A DNA stretch of 64,000 bases from Marsupella aquatica (taxonomy: Eukaryota > Marchantiophyta): assembly GCA_973895155.1 (NCBI GenBank), contig OZ316893.1, positions 23,250,001 through 23,314,000 of the forward strand, read 5' to 3'. Made by a program: the position numbers and the translations under genes. Positions within the stretch are counted from its first letter, which is position 1; each line of letters begins with the position of its first letter. The notes below the pieces were generated by a model. The model ran no database searches. It had not been told where the DNA came from and was given only the letters and a program-made list of their open reading frames with translations. This document shows positions 45,522 to 57,994 of this stretch, piece after piece.

Positions 45522-47893
45522 CTAGATTGAAAAGGGATCAGTTTGACCACGCTTTGGGTCACGACCTGGCAAGTTACTGGCTATATTCCTCCCTAAATCA
45601 AACGTCCCAACTTCTTTCTCCTTTCGCACTTTCTCCTTTGGCTCTTGACTCGGGAACAGTTTGCTGAGACCAAACATTTGATCTTCCTTGACATTTTCTG
45701 GGGGGTGTTTCCCCCCTTCTGGTTCCTCTTCACCACCAAGCAACGGCGGAAGCTTCAGTTGTAAACCCCTATTATTGTCTTCATCAGTATTTTCTTTGGG
45801 TTTAAACATATCCGTAATACCTTGGAATGGGTTCTGTATGGAATTGTTGACCCTTTTAACAAACTTTACAACTCCGTAACGCCAAACAAGTGACGAGACT
45901 ACGATGAACCCAAGCACCCAATGAGTCATTCTGTTCTGCCTGATAAGACTCTTAGCGATCTCAGTCTGCTGTAGCTCAATTGCCATCATCTTTCCCTCGT
46001 CTCCCTCATCTTCCTCCTGCCCCGTCTCTTCTCTGGGAGCTTGCAAAGAATTGGAGTTGTTCAACGCCTTGCAGAGCTCTTCCATCGCTTGAGAGTTTCT
46101 GTTCAATGAGCTTAGGACCGTTTCAGCAATTTTGGCAGCAGCCAAAGCCGTCTGTGCAGCTGCCTGTACAACCTGACGCATATCTGCAGGTTCCAAATTT
46201 TCCCCTCCAGGTAGCCCTTGCTCCAGACTACCATCTGGAATTGAGTTTACAGATTTCAAAGGAGCCCCTTTGTTCCGGGCTTTGACGGCTTGCACCTGAG
46301 ATAAAAACCAACAATACTATTAGTTCTCAACCTCACAGATTGCCTATTTGCGCATCATTATGTCCTCCCGCTCTGAAGCTGAAGAAAACGATGAACTCTT
46401 AACAGCATCAAACACAAAAAAGTTCATCTAACTGGGGATCAAATTTTGAATCCGGAAGTATCACACCATTTCACGGATCTTCATAATCCTCTGCAGCAGC
46501 TCTACAACATCCCTCTGAGCCCCCAATGGACGAAAGACATGTTCCAAGAAAGCACTCCATAGTCATTGGAGTGAGAGCAGATGAGAGGTGCAAGAAATGA
46601 GAATCAGCTAAGCCGCAACGTCTGCCCAAAAGCAGCGAAGGTCAAATTCATGCCCTTTTGTCTTGTTCCCAATTCAGGCTTATGTACAAGCAAACATATA
46701 AAAGTTTGTGACTATGAGTAAGGTCAATGCTCAGAACTGTTGCCCGTCTATCAATGTCCTGCGAAGGGTTTCCGTCTCAAATCGTTGAAAAAGAACCAAT
46801 TGCACAACAATACGTATCTCCTGAAGAGAACAAGTCTGTGTAAATCTTGAACGTCTTGCACTTTTTGAGCAAGTTTCCTTACAATCTAAACTTCAACTTC
46901 ACATGCTTAAGCAGTCATTTGTACAAACTGGAAGAGGCAACGGAGAAAAAAGAAGACAGATTGAAGCGGCAAAAACTTGGTCTCCAGCAAAGAACAAGAA
47001 TGTCAGGAACATAAGAAAGTAAAACGAATACAAATAAATCACAACCCTTTCCTTAGAGTTTAGGTACTCCTCGATCTTAGCCACTAATTAACAGAAACTA
47101 CTTCTCCAGTGCAGTTGTCTCTGCAGCAATTTACGAGGATGAAAAAACCTAAATTGTTTACATGAATATTGAAGCAGACAAATAGGTGGACAATTTGTGA
47201 TCCCCGCGTGATGACGGACATAAGCCAATCAGACTAACCCCTAACAGAAGAAACTCTTTGATTTTCACAGCATGAAATCCATAAAGATGCCCAAGCCTAT
47301 CCATCCCACTACACTAGAGGCAATCCAGGACCTTTCAATGGAACGGAAAAAGAGTTGGGGGACGAACAGGGGAAATCAGTGGTACAGACGTCTCTTGCTA
47401 TCCTGAAGCTGTCCAGCACAGGATGCTCGAGCATGAGAAGCGAGAATCTGGAACGTACACTCAACTGCTGTAACAGGGATACGAGGAAGCTTGAGACCTT
47501 GCCATGACCAAAAACCACCTAATACCTGGTGGACGTCTGACTTCATGGAGCACTACCTCACTTCAAGAAAATTGGGGTTACCAGATTTGGGAATGACGGA
47601 CGGAACAGAACCCCTTCGTTCCTATTAGTGCAGCAGCCAATCGAGCACAAGTGAACAAAACAATGTTTAGTGAATTTCCTGTGGATCTAAGCACAGTGTA
47701 CCTTCTTCAAGAGTCTCGCAACGTCCCGCAGATCTTGCACATCATTGGAAGTCGAAAAATTATGCTCCGCTGCCTTAGGCTCAATTTGTCCCTCCTCCAC
47801 ACTTCGTAGACTTTTCAACGCCTCTTCAATGAGCTGCAGCTCACTAGCCTCGAATGGCTCACAATCCGAACCGCTCGCAGCCTCATCTGCCAT
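45522..47893 (-). CDS. Conserved plant protein with one membrane span, function unknown
   Basis: Two exons on the minus strand: 47893-47702 and 46295-45522 (TAG stop), 321 residues, joined across a 1,406-bp GT-AG intron in phase 0. The start is the first ATG (MADEAASGSDCEPFEAS). Exon 1 is an acidic helical region (ELQLIEEALKSLRSVEEG, DVQDLRDVARLLKK). Exon 2 has an alanine-rich amphipathic helix (QVVQAAAQTALAAAKIAETV, residues ~107-124), a helix NSQAMEELCKALNN, an acidic linker, then a single hydrophobic span WVLGFIVVSSLVWRYGVV at about residues 190-207, preceded by basic residues, and a charged C-terminal tail with KLPPLLGGEEEPEGG. The layout suggests a cytosolic coiled-coil protein anchored by one span. 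I do not recognise the family. The clean splice and consistent character support a real gene. Confidence 0.75.
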
Positions 47894-48376
47894 TCCTCGG
47901 AACGTCAGTCAAACATTCCCTGTCCTGAGCTCAAAGCTGCACTGATTCTTCACGAGAAACAACGAAGCACTTCTCTTTTGCGATGTTCGGTACAGATTCT
48001 GCATATTCCATGGCATAATATGCCTCAGTCGGCGATGGGAGACAAAATTACCTCCCTCGGATAAACCCTCCATTGGTATCTCTTCAATGAGTTTAGACGA
48101 ATCAGCTCTCATTAACAACGCGTTGTGGCCTCAAGGAAGCAGAGCCCTATGTTGCCGTTTCTAAGGCCTGCAGTTTCGCAGCCCTAAACCTGAAATTCCT
48201 CCCCTTGAATTCAAAATCTTGGATGGATCAGCGTTGTACGTCGCTGGTTGTCATCTGCAACGAAAAACAAGCAGCTATGAAATCCCGCTCAACAAAGATA
48301 TACAGAGGCACGAGAAACTATCTAGAGCGACTAGAGCTTTGAGCAAAGAACGATTCAAGGCACTGTAAAGTGAAGT
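47894..48376. other. Upstream region of the membrane-protein gene
   Basis: Likely 5' UTR and promoter. No other frame or motif is supported. Confidence 0.4.
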
Positions 48377-48600
48377 CTTGGTGCAGAATAGAGCCGGATT
48401 TTATCCAAATCTTCAACTCAATTGCCACAAGACAAGCTTACATTTCGAATGGCAAGAGAACTATCAAAATGGACAGTTCTTGCCCACTCTTGGTGCAGAA
48501 TAGAGCCGGACCTCATCCAAATCTTCAACTCAATTGCTACAAAACAAAGTTGACGTTTCGAATGACAAGAGAACTTCTAAAATGGACAGTACTTGCCTCA
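48377..48600. repeat. 112-bp tandem duplication
   Basis: CTTGGTGCAGAATAGAGCCG starts at 48377 and at 48489; both copies continue ATCCAAATCTTCAACTCAAT and CAAAATGGACAGT-like sequence. An open frame across both is a by-product, since 112 is not a multiple of three and the peptide repeat is only partial. Confidence 0.85.
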
Positions 48601-48721
48601 GTGGGTTACAGCAGTTCCTCCAAAACCATCGAACCTCCCACATCTGAAAGCTATGGAGAATTTTGCAAGGTCTGGCTTGAATCAGTGAATCACTGTGCGA
48701 GAAACAATGATCAATGCTGAG

Positions 48722-49073
48722 GCAGCGCGAGAGCCATGAGCCCGAGCAATAAAAAATTAATTAATGGTTTCGAAACAAGAGTCCTGTGTACCCTTGTCTC
48801 TACCCTGTCACCCTTTCCTTTGCCCTCCTTATCCACCACTATAGTATGATGCAATCTGGCCATGTCCATTCACAAAAACAATATGCAGTCCTGTCATGTC
48901 TATTCACCAAAAAAAATGTTTTGGGCGGAAAACAAACCTGACCGTGGGATGCAGGTCCTGATTTTTCTGCACCATTGGATTCACCAGCGACCCTCTGCCT
49001 CCCTGCCCAATGCCCATCCTGAGTAAAGGAGGACAGAATTTATTTAGTTATTTATTTAGTTATTTATTTATTT

Positions 49074-49107
<34 letters not shown>

Positions 49108-50435
49108 AGAGAAAAATGTGGCCCTCCTTTTTGCACATGCCTCAGTTTGCCCAGCCCGGACCTTGCATCCCTCCCTGCTTGAAGTACCGCGCAGTACCAT
49201 GGCCCGACGCTCCAACCTGGCTTGCAAAGCTGCTAACTATGTTTTGGTGCATGCCTTTGTAGGGCTGCTACAACAATCATGCAATGCACAGACATTGGGC
49301 TAGTACACAAGAAAGAAAAAAAATTTAAGTTCAAAGCAACTTTTGACAACAGTCCATCCTGGTTGTAGAGGTCCATTCAAGTTGTTTCTCAAATGTTTCT
49401 TTGTTGGACTGGATTTCATAGTTGGGCTTCTGCTTTTCATTTTTGAGATGTTGTTTTAGAATGGAATTTGTTACAATGTAAACCCCTCTGGTATTTAATT
49501 GCTTACTTCCATGGGAAGCTTCTTTCAAAATCCCTAGCAGCACATGCAGCCACACCTATGCTATTGGTCACAAACAAGAAAAGCTAGTTGTGCAATAACA
49601 ACCAAACCTAAGGAACCATCATTGAGGCAAGGCAAAGAAAGCTAATTAGACCCCTTAAGAGTAAAAAGAATAGAAACTGAAAAGTAAACACTTCAAATAA
49701 ACAAACAAATGGGCAAACAAAAGCAACCTTTTTGGATGGCTAGTGATTGATTTATCAGTGTTTTTCCAGTAATAAAAATGTTTCTGTTTGTTTGGCAAAT
49801 TGTTGAAGCCATGGGTAGAAAGAAACCTCTCAAATTCTGTAAAGTTTTTCATGGATTCTATGGACAGAGGAGTGTAAGGGAACATAGGAAACCCTTCGGC
49901 TAGTACGAACAGAGGAAAAACGATGAAGGGAAGGTAAGAAATCCTTTGGCGTAACATTTTGCATAGATTGTGTCTGAATGTTTTGCATAGACTATCACCA
50001 TGAATAATCTATTCCACTATGCAAATGCAACAAGCTTACATAACCAAGGGGTCTGTACCTTCACTAGTGGGTTAAGGATATGGACAGAAATTAATAGCTA
50101 TGTAAACCAAAGTCATAATCTGTAACTATTTTCCATAAAGAATGATCATATGCCTTGACAATAAGTCATTGTAGGGGCTAGTGAAAAAGCTTTTACAGAA
50201 CCCTTTGTGGCGTGGCTGTAGTATTCCACAAATGGTGAAGCTTACTATTTACATCCAAACCTACATCCCAAAAGTGTTATGGCCATGCCTTAAAAGCCAT
50301 CACCCCTAATGATCAAGGTATGAGATGCCCAAGTTTGAGGGGACATTGTAGCACCTAAGAAAGAAACTAAAGAAGTCATGGGATAATGTCTAAAAGACAA
50401 AGAAGAAGTGCTAGGATTTTAGGCTTTGCCCCTGA
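48722..50435. other. AT-rich intergenic DNA, no gene supported
   Basis: Only short frames. Holds the TTTA/G run at 49040-49105 and one copy of a CATAAAGAATGATCATATGCC motif (50134) that recurs at 50540. Confidence 0.5.
49040..49105. repeat. (TTTAGTTA)n then 29-base G run
   Basis: TTATTTAGTTATTTATTTAG units followed by 29 consecutive G at 49077-49105. The exact length of such a run is unreliable in assemblies. Confidence 0.85.
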
Positions 50436-50620
50436 CTTGGTTTAGAATTCAATGTGTTCTTGTGGATATAGCCTCTGAGAGTTGAATCACATATCTTGTG
50501 TGTTTACTCTTATTTCCAAATTCATAGCCCAGAACTGTTTGCCATAAAGAGTGGTCATATGCCATGACCACAAGTCACGGCAGAGGCTTGCGAAGTAAAA
50601 ACTTTACACAACCCTGTGAA
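50134..50620. repeat. Diverged direct repeats of a CATATGCC-NNGTCA motif
   Basis: CATAAAGAATGATCATATGC at 50134 followed by CTTGACAATAAGTCATTG and a CTAGTGAAAAAGCTTTTACA block matches CATAAAGAGTGGTCATATGC at 50540 with ATGACCACAAGTCACGG and GTAAAAACTTTACACAACCC. Related sequence is also near 38320 and 38590. Confidence 0.5.
50440..50515 (+). mobile_element. Possible Copia LTR remnant
   Basis: TGTGTTCTTGTGGATATAGC, CTC and GTTGAATCACATATCTTGTG align with the U5 part of the complete Copia LTR (TGTGTTCCCGTGGACGTAGC, GGTGAACCACGTATCTCTTG) at roughly three quarters identity. No LTR ends are visible. Confidence 0.4.
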
Positions 50621-52872
50621 AAAGTTATGGCCATTTGTTTAATTATGGCCAAAAGCGGCATCATAAATTTAGAGAGGCTCTACTATACCATTCTTTCTTG
50701 CCTTCCTCTTGGCCGCAGAGAAGTCCACATATGAGTCAACAATCCAACGTCATCAGCATCACTCCGCACCTTACAGTCCACCACATATGTCTAAGGGCAG
50801 GCTCCCGGGAAGACACCCCAGACCTGCACTTATCCATGTTATGCACTATGTCATAAGTGCATGGGTATCATTTATGCAGTCTCCATATGTGCATGTTGCA
50901 CCTCCTAATAAGTGCATGTGAAATTGCTTGTGCAGTTCAGCAAGTGTCTTTGTCAAGTCATACGCATCAGACATCCTCACACCCCAAATGCTCTAGTGCA
51001 AGATTCAACTGGATAAGTGCATGAAACTAACATTTGTAGTTGTCAGCCCTCCTGTCAATAAGTGCTTCTAACATTTGTGTTGCACTTATTGATGAATGCA
51101 TGTGCACTCTTATAGATGAAAATGCTTGTATGTATTTGTGGTTTAGTGACACTGCCACACAGACGGTGCATTTTTTGGTGCATTTACAAAGAAAAATGCT
51201 CTACTATGAGGAAACTGAAGCCGGGATGGACCACCATGTTGGACACATTGCTCCTATTGACCACATTTTGGTGGTCTATGGGAGTTTGGGGTCCATAACT
51301 TAATGACTATGACTAAAATAATTTTTAGTTTTCCACCTGCAAGGCAACTATGGAACAAGAAGACCTCAAAAAACTAATGTTTGGGCACATGAAAATTAAA
51401 CTAATGGAATTTACCCCTCCAAGTTTTGTGGTGAAAACTCAACCAAATTGGCCAAAAATTCACTATCACTTTGATGGAAGCAATAGCTTAATTACTCTTC
51501 TAGTATATCCCCAAAATTAGTTCATGGACCCCCGTGGCTACATTTTTAGGCCTTGTTTGAGCTTGCATTTTGAGAGGCTAATATGGTCCATATGGGGGTC
51601 CATAATGCTCTGCTAGCACACATTAAAACACTTAAGATCTATGAGACATTTTCACTAATTTTGGAACATTAATTAATAAACCCAAGACACAGTTTGTTTA
51701 CGTTAGTTGATTTGGGCATTGGATGACACTATATTTGACCACTAAATTGCCCTGGGCACTCATATTTGAGTTGAGAAGGCTCCCGATCTCTAGATCAATT
51801 GAGAAATCTGCTTTTCTCAGCAAGGGACCCGAAGCTTTCTAGTAGCTGAGTCCTCTTTGTAGAATATATGTCACCTGATTTGTCTATGTACTTTAAAATT
51901 ATTGGAAATCCTAGAGATTTCACTAAAGTCTCCATTTGGCAAGTTTTGAATTAGAGGTTAATAGCCTCATGATCTTGACACAACTATTCACCAAATGGAT
52001 AAGTGCAGTGCTTAAGCTTTCAAAAGAGAGAAGTCTGATTAGGAAGAGAAGCTGTTGGACAAATATGATAGGTTTTACAGCTTGTATTGTTTAGATTAGA
52101 TTAGATTTTCTCACAAAATCAATTGTGGACCCATTCAGCCATGGCCTGAGCAATTTGACATTTTTTCAATTGCCACATGAATACTGTCTTTGCTTTGCAG
52201 GCCAAAGTCGACAAAATGGTTGTCACAAGCAGTTGTCAAAATCAGACCTTGTCGCTACATGCAACCAAATTCTCAAGCTACAAGAGTCAATAGTCAATCC
52301 GTGGCAAGTCCATTTGAGACCAGATCAATGTCTGACCAAATGAATTGTATCAATTCATTAAGTTCAAGTTCCGGCCATAGCTAGCAGTTTGCCTGAATTG
52401 CAAAAGGCCAGAAATCTTACTCCATATGCCAATTACCCATTAACAAGGAATTTATCAAGTTAGTTATTAGTCATTGTTTATTATATGAAAACTACTTTTC
52501 AAATTTTTGAATTTAAATTTGAAAACGGGATACGTAACTAAAACCGTTTTACCCGTCTTGCTCTTTGCATTTCTAAGTTTTCACATTTCTTTTTACGGCA
52601 TGGCGTCCCAAAATTTACACCCAAATTGACGCAAACACGAATGAAAACTGTAAATTTGATTCACAAAACTGATGAGTCTTGTTTGTTGCGGTTGTTGTTG
52701 ACATGGCACGCTCTGGTGCAAGAATTTTGGAAGGGCCCTCTAGTGGGGTCCGTAACTAAAAATGATCTGATTATGAATATCAAGTCATTGCAATTAAAGT
52801 CAAATTTTGGTAAATGTGGTCCATGGGGGTTTCAAAGACCAACCTTGTGGTCCATGGGAGTTTCAAATAAGG
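50621..52872. other. AT-rich intergenic DNA
   Basis: The motif ATAAGTGCATG recurs at about 50853, 50909, 51015 and, altered, at 51057. No gene is supported. The Gypsy element starts at the right boundary. Confidence 0.5.
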
Positions 52873-53230
52873 TGTCATGCCGAGGGACAGTGCCTCTTAT
52901 GCACATCGGCATGTCCCTCGCCTGCCCGCTAGGTATGTAGTTAGGGCTAGTGTACTACCTGAGTTAGCGACATGTTCTTGTAGCAAGTCTGGGCCGTTCT
53001 TGAAGCAAATGTGCTTGTTAGTGTGACGCCAGGAATTTGCTTGCTTAGGGCATGTCTTTCTTTGTGGGTTTTCAGTTCTTCTTGAATCGCTGTTGACAGA
53101 GCTCAGACAGTGCTCGTCGGTTCCGTACACGGGATTCACACAGTGATTCGTTAGATGCTCCCGGCCGATCTTGGCATCCTGCCGGTTTTTGATTCGATTT
53201 CAGTACAATTGTTTCTCTTACGCCTTTTAT
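52873..53230 (+). repeat. Terminal repeat A1
   Basis: 358 bp from TGTCATGCCGAGGGACAGTG to CGCCTTTTAT, equal in length to A2. It contains an inverted motif near its start (TGCCGAGGGACA and TGTCCCTCG), a stem-loop. No TGG-type primer site follows it. Confidence 0.95.
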
Positions 53231-53829
53231 TCAAGAAGAACTGTCGAGTTAGCAGTGACGGGAAGAATATTGCTCGTGGCGATTTCGACAATTTTTGGTG
53301 AAGCCATTGCAATTTCTTTGACGAACATTGGAGCGACGGAATGAAAGTTATGGGTTTATGTGGTTATGTGTATACTTAAGTGTATACACATATCCATGCT
53401 TCCGAAGGGGTCAGGAGTTCCCTTTCCGGTTGCATCCGCGACTCCTTTGTTGCTTCCGACTGTCACTGCCGTTTGCCGCACGACCACCTCCCGACTGCAA
53501 CCCGTGGTTTGTAGGCCGCTGGCCCTTCACATTCCGGCCACAACCTGCTGCTGCCGACGTTGCATCAACCGTTGCCTCGACTGCTTTTGGGGCCGTTTTG
53601 TGTTTGTTGCCACTTTTCGGCCACGGCTGCCGTTGAGCCCGTTTTGTTGCCTCGTGACGCCCTGCACAGGCCGTGCATAGGGCACCATGCCCTTGCCTCG
53701 GCTGTATCTCCCTTTACCGGCCGTAGTCCCTCCTCAATCCGGGATGTTTCTTCCCCTTTTCGGCATTTTCTCGCCCGTTTTTCCTGCCTCGACTCCCTTT
53801 CTTTTTGCCCTGCCATAAGCAAGCGAGAG
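53231..53829 (+). other. Internal leader of the Gypsy element, not gag
   Basis: Pyrimidine-rich sequence with short frames on both strands. It should hold gag and protease in an intact element but no gag domain or zinc knuckle is visible. TGTATACTTAAGTGTATACA at about 53369 is nearly palindromic and TGTATACACTTA recurs near 54399 and 54445. Confidence 0.5.
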
Positions 53830-54240
53830 GACAGAGGGCACGAAGCCCTATGGAGAATTAAAGCATGGGGGAAGGGGAGCCGAGCACAAGGCAGCGCGAG
53901 TGTGCCAGGAGAGGGCGCGAAGCCCTATGCTATAGTAAAGAAGGAGGGGGAGCGAGGGTGCCAGGAGAGGGCACAAGGCCCTAAGCAACATTGAAGCAGG
54001 GGAGGGGAGTACACTCGACTCCCTTGCCTTCGGGCATACTGTCACTAGGGCACGAGGCCCTATGGAGTAATTAAAGCAGGGAGGGGGAGGAGTACACTTG
54101 ACTCCTCACACGGGAGTCTTTTGCCAGGGCACGAGGCCCAAATTGCATTGAAGGAGAGGAGGGGGGGAGTTCGTAGCCCCTTTTCGGGAGCACATAAGGT
54201 GGGGCACGAAGCCCTATGGAGGGCTCATGCCATTAAGAGG
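53830..54240. repeat. Degenerate tandem repeat with GGGCACGAGGCCC hairpins
   Basis: Six units of about 55-75 bp, each with AGGGCACGAGGCCCTATGGA or a variant, then AATTAAAGCAGGGGAGGGGG. The GGGC and GCCC halves could pair in each unit. Units vary in length and purine tail. Confidence 0.7.
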
Positions 54241-54791
54241 GCCCCATTTTTTTTGCCCTGCCTCGCGACGTCTTTTCTCCTCTTTCCGGCCACCTACGAG
54301 CTTGCCTCGGCTATTTTCCCCTTTTTTGGCCTTTCTCACTTTTTCGCCGTGCGACGATCGACCTGCTGCCAGTTCCCGGGTCCACATCGGGGCCCGATGT
54401 ATACACTTAATCGGGCCCCATGTTTATACATTTGAAAAGGCCAATGTATACACTTAAGGGGGGCCCAGGTTTACGTTTTTAAGGGCCCATTTTTCTGGAT
54501 TTCTTTGTTGCCGCCACGTGTCATTTGCATAAAGCTGAGGGCCCAGCATATTCATCAGACAGTCAATCCAGCAAGCACAACACCAGTCCAATTGGAGTTT
54601 TTAAGGGTCTTTTCTTTGCCGACGGTTTTTCTGTGTGTTTACACATTCGACACATTTCTGCCTCGCACTGTTTATTTCCTAGCCTTGGGGCTGCCATTTC
54701 TTTTTCTTGTCAGTTTCTTTCCCATTGGCACCCAAGTGAGCATGCAGCATGTCAACCGACGCGCCAGGAGGTAGCAACACATCGCCACTGA

Positions 54792-57418
54792 CACCCAGGT
54801 ACCATTTACGGAGTGATCCACGACCGTGCCAATTTCATTGGAGACTCAGACATCTTCACTCTTGTGGATCTAAGGCAAGGCTTTAACCAGATTTTGCTGC
54901 TTGCAAAGGATCGCAAGAAAACAGCTTTCCATGGTAGTAACCAACTATGGGAGTGCTTGGTGATGCCATTTGGCTTGAAGAATGCGCCCATATTCTTTCA
55001 AAGAGTCATGGACCAGGTTCTTCAAGGTGCTGAGTTTCTGAAATGCTACATTGATGATGTGTTGGTCCACAGCAAAGGATTTGACCAACATCTACTTGAC
55101 CTTGAGGAGCTATTCATGAGGCTTAAGAAGGTGAACCTGAAGATACACCCCAAGAAGTGTGAATTTGCTGTCAGATCAGTAGTATACCTTGGGCACCGCA
55201 TTCTTCCAAATGGAACCATGGCTCACTGGGCCAAAGTGGTATCCATCCTGGAAATGCCCACTCCTACTGATGTTCGCACTCTTAGGAGCTTTATTGGGTT
55301 GTGCAATTACTACCGGATCTACATCAAAGATTTCAGTACCATTGCACATCCATTGTACTCTTTGTTGAAAAAGAATGTGACTTGGACATGGAGTACAGAT
55401 GCTGAGGCAGCATTTGTCACTTTGAAGGAGAAGCTCTCAGAATACCCGGTGCTGAGAAGACCTGATTTCAGCAAGGTCTTTGTGCTACACACAGATTGGA
55501 GTGCCCTTGGGATTGGTGCCATTCTGGGCCAGCATGATGAGGAAGGTAAAGAGTACGTCATTGCCTATGCATCCAGGAGCAACAATCAGGCAGAGAGTCA
55601 TTATTCTTCTTATGAGGGTGAATGCCTTGCTGTTGTGTGGGCTGTCATACATTACAGGCCCTACCTCTATGGGACCAGGTTTGTTCTCTACACCGACCAC
55701 CAGCCCTTGAAGTGGTTGATGACCAACGACAAGCTTACTGGCAAGCTTGCTCGTTGGGCGCTCATACTCCAGGAGTATGATTTTGAGGTAATTCATAGGC
55801 CTGGTGTGACACATCAAAATGCTGACACTATGTCCCGCAGCCCTTTGATTGCCTCTGATGATTCCTCAGATGCACGGCAGGATTTTGACCAGGTTTCCAT
55901 CCTGCCTACATTTCATGCATCGACCTATCTTGCTTTGCTGCCATGCTATGTTGTTGACCAACCTGTGGTGGACATATGGGAGGACAGCGACACTCTGAGA
56001 TTTCTACAGCATGGGAAGTACCCCACACATATTATTGCTGCCCAGAGAGACCGAATTCAGCAAAGGTCCAAGCGCTACTTGTGGAAGGGAGATCATCTCG
56101 TGCGCTGCTTGCCAGACAGGGAAGTGGTGGTTCCACCCATTCATGAGAGGGTTGGCCTTATCCGTAAGGTACATTCTGAGCTTGGTCATTTTGGCGTTAA
56201 GAGAACTTACAGCCTCTTGGTCCCTCATTATCATTGGAGAGGCATGCATGGCCAGGTTCGAGATGTTATTGCCCGGTGTGAACAGTGTGATAGGGTGAGG
56301 ACTTCTTTCACATCTCGGCAACCCACACTTCATCCACTCCCCATTCAGGGCATGTTTTATCGCTGGTCATGTGATTGGCTGGAGAATTACCCCTCACGTC
56401 TTGGGGTAATCTCTACATCATGATCATGATAGAGCATTTCTCCAAGTGGATAGAACTTGTGGCATTGCCGGATAAGACCTCCCGTAGCACCAGCCAGGCA
56501 TTCCTGCAACAAGTTCTCAGTCGTTTTGGAGCTTGTGCAGAATGTCTCACTGACCAGGGCTCAGAGTTTAGAGGAGAGTTCCAGGAGTTGCTTGATCAGG
56601 CCCTCATTGATCATCGTCGGACATCACGAGATCACCCACAGGCAGATGGCTTGGCAGAACGCATGGTTCAGACATGCAAGAAGGGTCTTCGGAAGATCTG
56701 CCTCACCAAAAACAAGGAGGATTGGGACCTGGCCTTACCCTACATTGCCATGGGGTATAGGATGTCCAGACATGCATCACTGTCTAACTTTTCTCCCTAC
56801 TTCTTGTTGTTTGGTCGTCACCCAGTTCCACCTTCTGCTATTGCTGCTCACATGCTTCAGGTGGTGGACTTGGATTCAACTGTGACTTGGTCTGATGTGA
56901 TCTCTGAGAGGGCTGCCCTATTCAGGAGGGTTATGCCCATGGCCATGGAGAATTTGGCCATTGCACAACATAGGGACACACTGCGTTATGCACACACACG
57001 AGGGGGCACTTTTCAGCCCAAGGTCAGGAAGTTTGATGTGGGAGATTTTGTGTACTTGCAGCGGCAAGCTAACGACATCCTGGACACCTCTACTAGTCGT
57101 ACTATTCTCAGGGTTAAAGCTATTCGACCGTCTGGAGTGCTAGAGTTACAAGGGGCAGATGGGCGCACAATTGCTGACAATGCCAAGAATTGCGCCCCTT
57201 GTCATCTGCCTAACCTAGATCCCACCATTGTGACTTCTACTTGGATTCCACCTGTGGACTACCCTTGCAAGGTGTGTTTGCGAATTGATGATGCTGACCA
57301 GATGCTGCTGTGTGACAATTGCAATGGAGGGTACCATCTTTTCTGCCTTCGGCCTGAACTTACCCAGGTGCCAGAAGGGTTATGGTTTTGCCCTTCTTGT
57401 GCTCCACGTGCTACCTGA
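54792..57418 (+). pseudogene. Gypsy pol: partial reverse transcriptase, RNase H, integrase, C-terminal PHD finger
   Basis: Frame 1 runs from 54792 to 56423 and frame 2 from about 56375 to 57418. The first begins inside reverse transcriptase (TLVDLRQGFNQ, VMPFGLKNAP, catalytic YIDDVLVH), then RNase H (LHTDWSALGIGAILG, YTDHQPLKWL) and the integrase H-x4-H ... C-x2-C finger (HSELGHFG ... CEQC). A one-base loss near 56373 moves the rest to the second frame: integrase core with LTDQGSEF and GLAERMVQ, then a C-terminal C4HC3 finger at 57266-57400 (CKVC, CDNC, HLFC, CPSC), a PHD finger in the place where many plant Gypsy elements have a chromodomain. Gag, protease and the first reverse-transcriptase motifs are absent. 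An exact junction of the truncation cannot be set. Confidence 0.9.
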
Positions 57419-57458
57419 ATTTTCTTCAGCCCTCCTTTTGGCTGTGGTCTGGGGGGGG

Positions 57459-57634
57459 ATACAGAGGTTTACACCTCCACTACGTACATACCACTTCATT
57501 TGCTTTTTCTTGGCACTTGTGAATGTGATTGGACTTTTTCTATGCATGTTGGTTGCTAGCAGCTTGCACATATGCCTTGCCGGTGACTTGTATGTTTTCG
57601 ATACACTATGGCTACGATACTATATGTCACGACA
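57459..57634 (+). repeat. Internal repeat B1
   Basis: 176 bp, ATACAGAGGTTTACACCTCC to CTATATGTCACGACA. It begins right after a run of eight G (57451-57458), which resembles a polypurine tract. The first bases form a small stem (GAGGT and ACCTC). Confidence 0.95.
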
Positions 57635-57636
57635 GC

Positions 57637-57994
57637 TGTCATGCCGAGGGACAGTGCCTCTTATGCACATCGGCATGTCCCTCGCCTGCCCGCTAGGTAT
57701 GTAGTTAGGGCTAGTGTACTACCTGAGTTAGCGACATGTTCTTGTAGCAAGTCTGGGCCGTTCTTGAAGCAAATGTGCTTGTTAGTGTGACGCCAGGAAT
57801 TTGCTTGCTTAGGGCATGTCTTTCTTTGTGGGTTTTCAGTTCTTCTTGAATCGCTGTTGACAGAGCTCAGACAGTGCTCGTCGGTTCCGTACACGGGATT
57901 CACACAGTGATTCGTTAGATGCTCCCGGCCGATCTTGGCATCCTGCCGGTTTTCGATTCGATTTCAGTACAATTGTTTCTCTTACGCCTTTTAT
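57637..57994 (+). repeat. Repeat A2
   Basis: 358 bp copy of A1, separated from B1 by only GC. The junction B1-GC-A2 joins the outermost right end of the element to its outermost left end. Confidence 0.95.

Noticed and set aside
53328-53994. Frames in the Gypsy leader as candidate gag
   Set aside because: Cysteine- and arginine-rich by composition, with no zinc knuckle, no capsid motif and several competing frames.
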